Shown here in pieces: positions 59,636-64,000 of a stretch of 64,000 bases of DNA. The first letter of the stretch is position 1. Each line of letters starts with the position of its first letter. This DNA comes from Psychromonas sp. Urea-02u-13. Lineage in GTDB: Bacteria > Pseudomonadota > Gammaproteobacteria > Enterobacterales > Psychromonadaceae. The notes below the pieces were generated by a model that saw nothing but the letters and a program-made list of their open reading frames with translations, was not told where the DNA came from and ran no database searches. The stretch covers positions 1 through 64,000 of the forward strand of contig NZ_PJBZ01000036.1 of NCBI RefSeq assembly GCF_002835995.1, written 5' to 3'. The position numbers and the translations under genes are program-made.

Positions 59636-61192
59636 CTAGGAAATTTTAAAATGGCGCACGCGTAAGCCAATAATCGCGGCACAGGCAAAATAACTGGTGA
59701 TGCCTATAGCAATCAAAGCAAACAATTTGTAAGCCGATTCAAACAATGAGAATGCAGCCCATTCATCTAGTGAAGGACTTAAATAGAACATAGTTGCAGC
59801 CATCAATAATCCTGAGATCACAATGCGTATTAGCACACCCAGCGTTTCATTTTGTTTCTGATAAACGCCCTGTTTATATAAACCGAACCACAGCATACCG
59901 GCATTTAAGGTTGCAGAAATTGACGTTGCAATCGCTAGCCCCACATAACCAAAAGGAACAGCAAAAATAATATTAAGCACCATATTGCTGACCATGGCAA
60001 TAATGCCAAACTTCACCGGCGTTTTAATGTCTTGGCGCGCGTAATAACCAGGGGCAAGCACTTTAACCATCATAAAACTTAATAACCCCGAACCATAAGC
60101 AAACAAACTCATCGAGGCCATGCTGACGTCTTGCATATCAAATTCACCACGCATAAACAGCACACGTAACATGGGTTCTGCCAGTACGATTAAGCCTAAC
60201 ATGGCAGGAAAACCTAACATGCACACCATGCGTATTCCCCAATCAATGGTTTTAGCAAAGTGATCTTCTGATTTAGTCACGTGTGACGAAGACAAGCTCG
60301 GTAGAATAACGGTCGCAATCGCGATGCCAAATAAACCTAGCGGAAACTCTAATAATCGATCCGAGTAATACAACCAGCTAATAGAGCCCGTTTGTAAAAA
60401 ACTGGCAATGAAGGTATCGAGTAATAAATTAATTTGGCTTACCGATACACCAAACAGTGCTGGAATCATTAAGGTGCGAATTTTAACCACGCCTTCATGA
60501 TGCCAATCCCATTTAGGTTTAACCAACATGCCCTCTTTGGCCATAAATGGAATTTGGAATAAAAACTGAATCGCGCCACCTAGCAAAACACCAATCGCTA
60601 AACCAAACTCAGGCTGTGCTAATTGCGGTGATAAAAACAGTGCACAACTAATAATGGCGATATTTAAAAATACCGGCGTAAAAGCCGCGATAGCAAATTT
60701 ACCCAGGGTATTTAAAATGGCCCCAGAAAGTGCGGTAAAGGTAATAAACCAAAGATAAGGGAAAGTGATTTTTAACATATCCGACGCGAGCTCAAATTTA
60801 TAAGCCTCAGCCCCGCCGTTAAACCACTCTAAAAACCAACCAAAACCAAACATGGCGGTAATAACACCCGAGCCTAATACGCCCAAAATGGTGATCACCG
60901 TGACAATGGTGCCTAATGTCCCAGAAACCGCGGCGATCAATTGTTTGACCTCATCACGCGATTTAGTTTGGTCGTATTCGGTTAACACCGGTACAAATGC
61001 CTGTGCAAAAGCACCTTCGGCAAACAGGCGTCGTAGAAAGTTAGGAATTTTATTGGCAAAGAAGAAAAGATCCGCCGCAGCACCCGCCCCCATTAAGTTT
61101 GCGATCACAATATCGCGCACTAATCCTAATACACGAGAGATCAGTGTCATTGCACTTACTATCATCCCAGACTTTAATAATTTTTTGCTCAC
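59636..61192 (-). CDS. murJ: Lipid II flippase MurJ
   Basis: MOP-superfamily transporter that flips lipid II across the inner membrane for peptidoglycan synthesis. It has 518 residues (E. coli 511) and about 14 hydrophobic segments. Family motifs include SGMIVSAMTLISRVLGLVRD, FFFANKIPNFLRRLFAEGAF and YYARQDIKTPVK. The start is GTG at 61192 with GGGAA eight bases upstream. It precedes ribF by about 160 bp and diverges from rpsT. Older name: mviN. Confidence 0.95.
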   Translation of the reverse strand: MSKKLLKSGMIVSAMTLISRVLGLVRDIVIANLMGAGAAADLFFFANKIPNFLRRLFAEGAFAQAFVPVLTEYDQTKSRDEVKQLIAAVSGTLGTIVTVITILGVLGSGVITAMFGFGWFLEWFNGGAEAYKFELASDMLKITFPYLWFITFTALSGAILNTLGKFAIAAFTPVFLNIAIISCALFLSPQLAQPEFGLAIGVLLGGAIQFLFQIPFMAKEGMLVKPKWDWHHEGVVKIRTLMIPALFGVSVSQINLLLDTFIASFLQTGSISWLYYSDRLLEFPLGLFGIAIATVILPSLSSSHVTKSEDHFAKTIDWGIRMVCMLGFPAMLGLIVLAEPMLRVLFMRGEFDMQDVSMASMSLFAYGSGLLSFMMVKVLAPGYYARQDIKTPVKFGIIAMVSNMVLNIIFAVPFGYVGLAIATSISATLNAGMLWFGLYKQGVYQKQNETLGVLIRIVISGLLMAATMFYLSPSLDEWAAFSLFESAYKLFALIAIGITSYFACAAIIGLRVRHFKIS

Positions 61193-61394
61193 AAGCGAAG
61201 TTCCCAGCTAAATTTTGAAGGCCAGTTTATAGCTAAAAAGGGGCAACATAAATAAGAGCGGGAAATTAAACAAAAAAGAGTAGGATTTAATGCAAGGTAA
61301 ATTTGCATCTACAGAGCGTTGAGTATAAAATGCGCGCAAGTTTAATCTCCAGGCAGAACTCATTGTAGTTCTTTCAGAGGTTAGTAAAAATCAT

Positions 61395-61423
61395 TTGACA
61401 ATGTAGATGTAACAAGGCATATT
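61395..61423 (+). promoter_or_regulatory. Candidate rpsT promoter
   Basis: A perfect -35 TTGACA, 17-bp spacer, and -10 CATATT, predicting a leader of about 45 nt. A second -10-like TATAAA lies near 61330. E. coli rpsT also has two promoters. Consensus inference only. Confidence 0.55.
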
Positions 61424-61472
61424 CCACGACCTTTGATTATCACTTGTTACACAGAATTTAGGAGTTAAGGTC

Positions 61473-61733
61473 TTGGCTAATATCAAGTCTGCTAAAAAAC
61501 GCGCTATTCAATCTGAAAAACGCCGTAAACATAACGCTAGCCGTCGTACAATGATGCGTACTTTCATCAAGAAAGTTGTTGTTGCTATCGAAGCTGGTAA
61601 TAAAGAAGTTGCTGCAGCTGAATTTGTTACATTACAATCAGCTCTAGACAAGTTCGCTACTAAAGGCTTAATTAACAAAAATATGGTTGCTCGTAAGAAA
61701 AGCCGTCTTTCTGCTAAAATTAAAGCACTTTAA
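61473..61733 (+). CDS. rpsT: 30S ribosomal protein S20
   Basis: Ribosomal protein bS20, which binds 16S rRNA near the body of the small subunit. It has 86 residues. The basic sequence [24 protein letters not shown] and [18 protein letters not shown] are characteristic. The start is TTG with AGGAG nine bases upstream; E. coli rpsT also starts with UUG, a feature tied to its translational control. Confidence 0.97.
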   Translation: MANIKSAKKRAIQSEKRRKHNASRRTMMRTFIKKVVVAIEAGNKEVAAAEFVTLQSALDKFATKGLINKNMVARKKSRLSAKIKAL

Positions 61734-61789
61734 TTCAACAGGCTTACTTGTAAGCCAAATGTATTAAAATTGTTTTATAAGCTATAAGA

Positions 61790-61816
61790 AAAAAACCGAC
61801 TCTCTGTCGGTTTTTT
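61790..61816. terminator. Bidirectional terminator of rpsT and the facing small gene
   Basis: AAAAAACCGAC, TCTCT loop, GTCGGTTTTTT. It lies 56 bases past rpsT and 18 bases from the stop of the facing gene. A second hairpin, GGCTTAC-TT-GTAAGCC, stands at 61741-61756 immediately after rpsT. Confidence 0.9.
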
Positions 61817-61833
61817 TGTATCTACTGTTCCAG

Positions 61834-62094
61834 TTAAATTCCCATCCCAGAAAGTGCACTCATAAAATCTTTAATCGCTTTACCCACAATCGGATTACTT
61901 TCTTCAAACACGATTAATTGTTGAGTTAATTTTTTATCTCGGATTAATTGCGCAGGATCACGCGACAAAATAGCTTCTTGTAATTGGTCATGGACTAAAC
62001 GTAATTCACCAGCAGTACATTCGTCGGCAATAATATCGTTATTAAGAATATCGGAGAGTTTTTTAAACTCTGATTTAACTTTCGTAATTGGCAT
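61834..62094 (-). CDS. Small uncharacterised helical protein
   Basis: I do not recognise this 86-residue protein. It is predicted to be soluble and mostly alpha-helical (VKSEFKKLSDILNNDI, GELRLVHDQLQEAILS, FEESNPIVGKAIKDFMSALSGMGI). No signal or metal motif is visible. The ATG at 62094 has GAGG five bases upstream. It is the last gene of the epmA - small membrane protein - this gene run. Confidence 0.7.
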   Translation of the reverse strand: MPITKVKSEFKKLSDILNNDIIADECTAGELRLVHDQLQEAILSRDPAQLIRDKKLTQQLIVFEESNPIVGKAIKDFMSALSGMGI

Positions 62095-62152
62095 AAACAC
62101 CTCGAATAATAATGATTAATTAACATTCAAAGTGTAGCTCGCAAACGCTTAG

Positions 62153-62377
62153 TTATTTTTTCTTAATTTTGAAAAAGTGATCTAAATAGCGCCCTAATCC
62201 CAAAAAACCAACAACAAAGATTAAGCTGATAACCATCAAGCCGATTTTAAACCAGCTCTCTTGCTCATAATGTTGCAGGTAAAGTGAAGAAAGATAAATA
62301 GCCACCAGCCAGTAACCGATGCGAATCAAATAAGCCCACATTGAATAGGCTTTATCGGTTAACCATAATTTGGTCAT
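62153..62377 (-). CDS. Small two-helix membrane protein
   Basis: Membrane protein of 74 residues that I do not recognise. Two hydrophobic segments (YLIRIGYWLVAIYLSSLYL and IGLMVISLIFVVGFLGLG) are followed by a basic end, FFKIKKK. The ATG at 62377 lies one base past the epmA stop, and the AAGGAG ribosome site is inside the last epmA codons, so translation is coupled to epmA. A longer frame to 62410 was rejected. Confidence 0.75.
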   Translation of the reverse strand: MTKLWLTDKAYSMWAYLIRIGYWLVAIYLSSLYLQHYEQESWFKIGLMVISLIFVVGFLGLGRYLDHFFKIKKK

Positions 62378-62378
62378 G

Positions 62379-63359
62379 TTATGCTCCTTTGATAGTAAAA
62401 CTAACCACATTATCGATATGGTCCTGCTCTGTTGCTAGCATGATTAAACGGTCAATACCTAACGCTACGCCTGCGCAATCTGGTAGGATTTTTAATGATT
62501 CAACAAAACGAGTGTCAATTGGCATCTCTAATAAACCATTTTCTTTGCGTAAGCGGTTATCTTTTTTGAAACGCGAAAGCTGCTCTTCACTGTCGCTGAG
62601 TTCGTGAAACCCATTCGCCAGCTCTATGCCCTTATAATAAACCTCAAAACGTTCTGCAACACGTTGATCAACAGGACTTATTCTTGCAAGCGCGGCTTGT
62701 GAAGCGGGGAAGTCATAAACAAAACAAGGCGAGTCATTAGCGATAACAGGCTCAATCGCCACACAGAAAAGAAGCTGTAATACGGTATCGTAATCCGCTT
62801 CATTATCTAAAACATCACCCAAGTTAAGATGACTCCCAGCTGTTTTTAACACCTCAAGGGAGGCAGATAAAGGATCAACATTTAAGACCAGCATAAACGC
62901 TTGCTGATAAGTAAGACGCTTGGCTTGTCCGCAATTAAGTACAAGACGCAACAGTTCTTCCATCTCATCCATTAATTGAAAATGATCAAAACCAACTTGA
63001 TACCACTCCAATAACGTAAATTCCGGATTATGATATCGCCCTGATTCTTCATTTCTAAACGCTTTAGATATTTGAAATATAGAACCACTGCCCGCTGATA
63101 ATAACCGTTTCATATGAAATTCAGGGGAAGTCTGCAGGTATAACGGCACACCTAAAACATCAGGTTTTACATCTGATATCTCAGGACCAATAAAGTGAGT
63201 TTTAAAACAGAATAGGTGCTGGTCTGTTACACCTGCTTGGCTCAAGCTCGGTGTTTCAACTTCTAATAACTCCCGCTCGATAAAAAATGATCTTATTGTC
63301 TGTATGATCACAGCCCGTTTTTTTAACAGTGATAGATCAGCATTCGGTAACCAGTTCAT
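62379..63359 (-). CDS. epmA: Elongation factor P-(R)-beta-lysine ligase EpmA
   Basis: Paralogue of class II lysyl-tRNA synthetase that attaches (R)-beta-lysine to elongation factor P. It has 326 residues (E. coli 325) and no anticodon-binding domain. Class II motif 2 is AFRNEESGRYHNPEFTLLEWYQ-like (read in two parts: FRNEESGRYHNPEFT, LLEWYQ) and motif 3 is GVALGIDRLIML. GAGGAAAA precedes the ATG. It is divergent from frdA, the same neighbour as in E. coli. Older names: poxA, genX, yjeA. Confidence 0.95.
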   Translation of the reverse strand: MNWLPNADLSLLKKRAVIIQTIRSFFIERELLEVETPSLSQAGVTDQHLFCFKTHFIGPEISDVKPDVLGVPLYLQTSPEFHMKRLLSAGSGSIFQISKAFRNEESGRYHNPEFTLLEWYQVGFDHFQLMDEMEELLRLVLNCGQAKRLTYQQAFMLVLNVDPLSASLEVLKTAGSHLNLGDVLDNEADYDTVLQLLFCVAIEPVIANDSPCFVYDFPASQAALARISPVDQRVAERFEVYYKGIELANGFHELSDSEEQLSRFKKDNRLRKENGLLEMPIDTRFVESLKILPDCAGVALGIDRLIMLATEQDHIDNVVSFTIKGA

Positions 63360-63489
63360 ACTTTTTCCTCTATTTTTATGCGCCAGAGTTTAACAAATTA
63401 TTGATTGAGGGTAAGGAAAACTCGAATAAAATTCTTCATTATTAAAAACCTTACTATCCTCACGGATTTTAAAAAAAGCCTTGTTACAC

Positions 63490-63503
63490 TCGATGTTTAT
63501 CAA
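63490..63503 (+). promoter_or_regulatory. FNR-like box upstream of frdA
   Basis: TCGATGTTTATCAA matches the FNR consensus TTGATNNNNATCAA at nine of ten fixed positions. It lies only about 21 bases before the frdA start, closer than an activating site would normally be, so its role is doubtful. FNR control of frd is established in E. coli. Confidence 0.35.
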
Positions 63504-63524
63504 TACTAAAAAGAGGTAATAAGC

Positions 63525-64000
63525 GTGCAAATAATCAAAACAGATGTGGCCATTATTGGCGCCGGTGGTTCTGGTTTACGGGCTGCAATAGAGATAGCAG
63601 AAAATCATCCCGAACTTGATATCGCGCTTATCTCTAAAGTTTATCCTATGCGTAGCCATACGGTTGCGGCAGAAGGAGGCGCGGCTGGTGTTGCTCAAGA
63701 TCATGACTCATTAGAGAACCACTTTAACGACACCGTATCGGGTGGAGATTGGTTGTGTGAGCAGGATGTTGTTGAATATTTTGTTGAAAATGCAGCTAAA
63801 CAACTGACTCAATTAGAACATTGGGGATGTCCTTGGAGCCGCAAACCCGATGGCTCTATTAATGTACGCGCGTTTGGTGGCATGAAAATAGAACGCACTT
63901 GGTTTGCTGCCGATAAAAGTGGCTTTCATATTTTACATACCCTTTTCCAAACCTCACTTCAACACCCTAAAATCACCCGTTTTGACGAACATTTTTGTTT
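63525..64000 (+). CDS. frdA: Fumarate reductase flavoprotein subunit FrdA (partial)
   Basis: Start of the catalytic subunit of the anaerobic fumarate reductase; the 3' part lies beyond the window. About 158 residues are present. The FAD-binding [10 protein letters not shown] is followed by [16 protein letters not shown], where H45 is the expected covalent FAD attachment site. [27 protein letters not shown] and [19 protein letters not shown] also match E. coli FrdA closely. The start is GTG at 63525 with AGAGG upstream. Confidence 0.95.
   Translation, partial: MQIIKTDVAIIGAGGSGLRAAIEIAENHPELDIALISKVYPMRSHTVAAEGGAAGVAQDHDSLENHFNDTVSGGDWLCEQDVVEYFVENAAKQLTQLEHWGCPWSRKPDGSINVRAFGGMKIERTWFAADKSGFHILHTLFQTSLQHPKITRFDEHFC

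Noticed and set aside
63481-63509. TTGTTA-N17-TACTAA as the frdA promoter
   Set aside because: The start point would fall on the frdA ribosome-binding site, leaving no functional leader.

Overview
The window looks like chromosomal DNA from a low-GC marine gammaproteobacterium. Gene order and protein sequences fit Alteromonadales, most likely Psychromonas or a close relative. This is a judgement from remembered synteny and family sequences, not from a search. Most blocks match the Escherichia coli order: relA-rlmD/barA; rplU-rpmA-cgtA/ispB; mutL-miaA-hfq-hflX-hflK-hflC-purA; nnrE-tsaE-amiB; rluD-pgeF-clpB/bamD; ribF-ileS-lspA-fkpB-ispH; rpsT; epmA/frdA. I saw no rRNA, tRNA, CRISPR array, transposase or prophage gene.

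Layout. 0-8 kb: stringent response (relA), 23S rRNA methylation (rlmD), the BarA hybrid kinase and a YnaI-like channel. 8-13 kb: cgtA, ribosomal proteins L27 and L21, ispB, purA. 13-25 kb: the hfq/hfl/mutL/amiB superoperon on the minus strand, ending at divergent queG. 25-28 kb: small accessory genes and a LysR regulator. 27.8-33.6 kb: a type IV pilin/minor-pilin locus (locus A). 34-46 kb: FKBP isomerase, NYN protein, RhlE, YbiT, an uncharacterised pair beside clpB, pgeF, rluD, bamD, glnB. 46.4-53.5 kb: an orphan FimT-like pilin and a second minor-pilin locus (locus B) with pilV-pilW-pilX-pilY1-pilE and a small TapY2-like gene. 53.6-61.2 kb: isoprenoid, lipoprotein and isoleucyl-tRNA genes plus murJ. 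61.4-64 kb: rpsT, two small genes, epmA, and the start of frdA cut by the window end.

The least ordinary part is pilus locus A. It has no pilY1. Instead it has two long PilX-like proteins that join a pilin-type N-terminus to a Gly/Asn/Asp-rich, probably beta-helical body. Three features there could switch expression: four perfect 8-bp repeats just ahead of pilE; a run of eight A/T that puts the FimT-like gene out of frame with the only good ATG (seven would restore it); and a one-base shift in the second PilX-like gene. The two shifts could equally be homopolymer errors in the sequence, so they need read-level checking.

Other notable features are an AmiB amidase with eight LysM modules and a family of AGCTGAN heptad repeats placed in three separate convergent intergenic spacers. 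Many gene starts were moved from the longest possible frame using Shine-Dalgarno position and family length; the reasons are given entry by entry.
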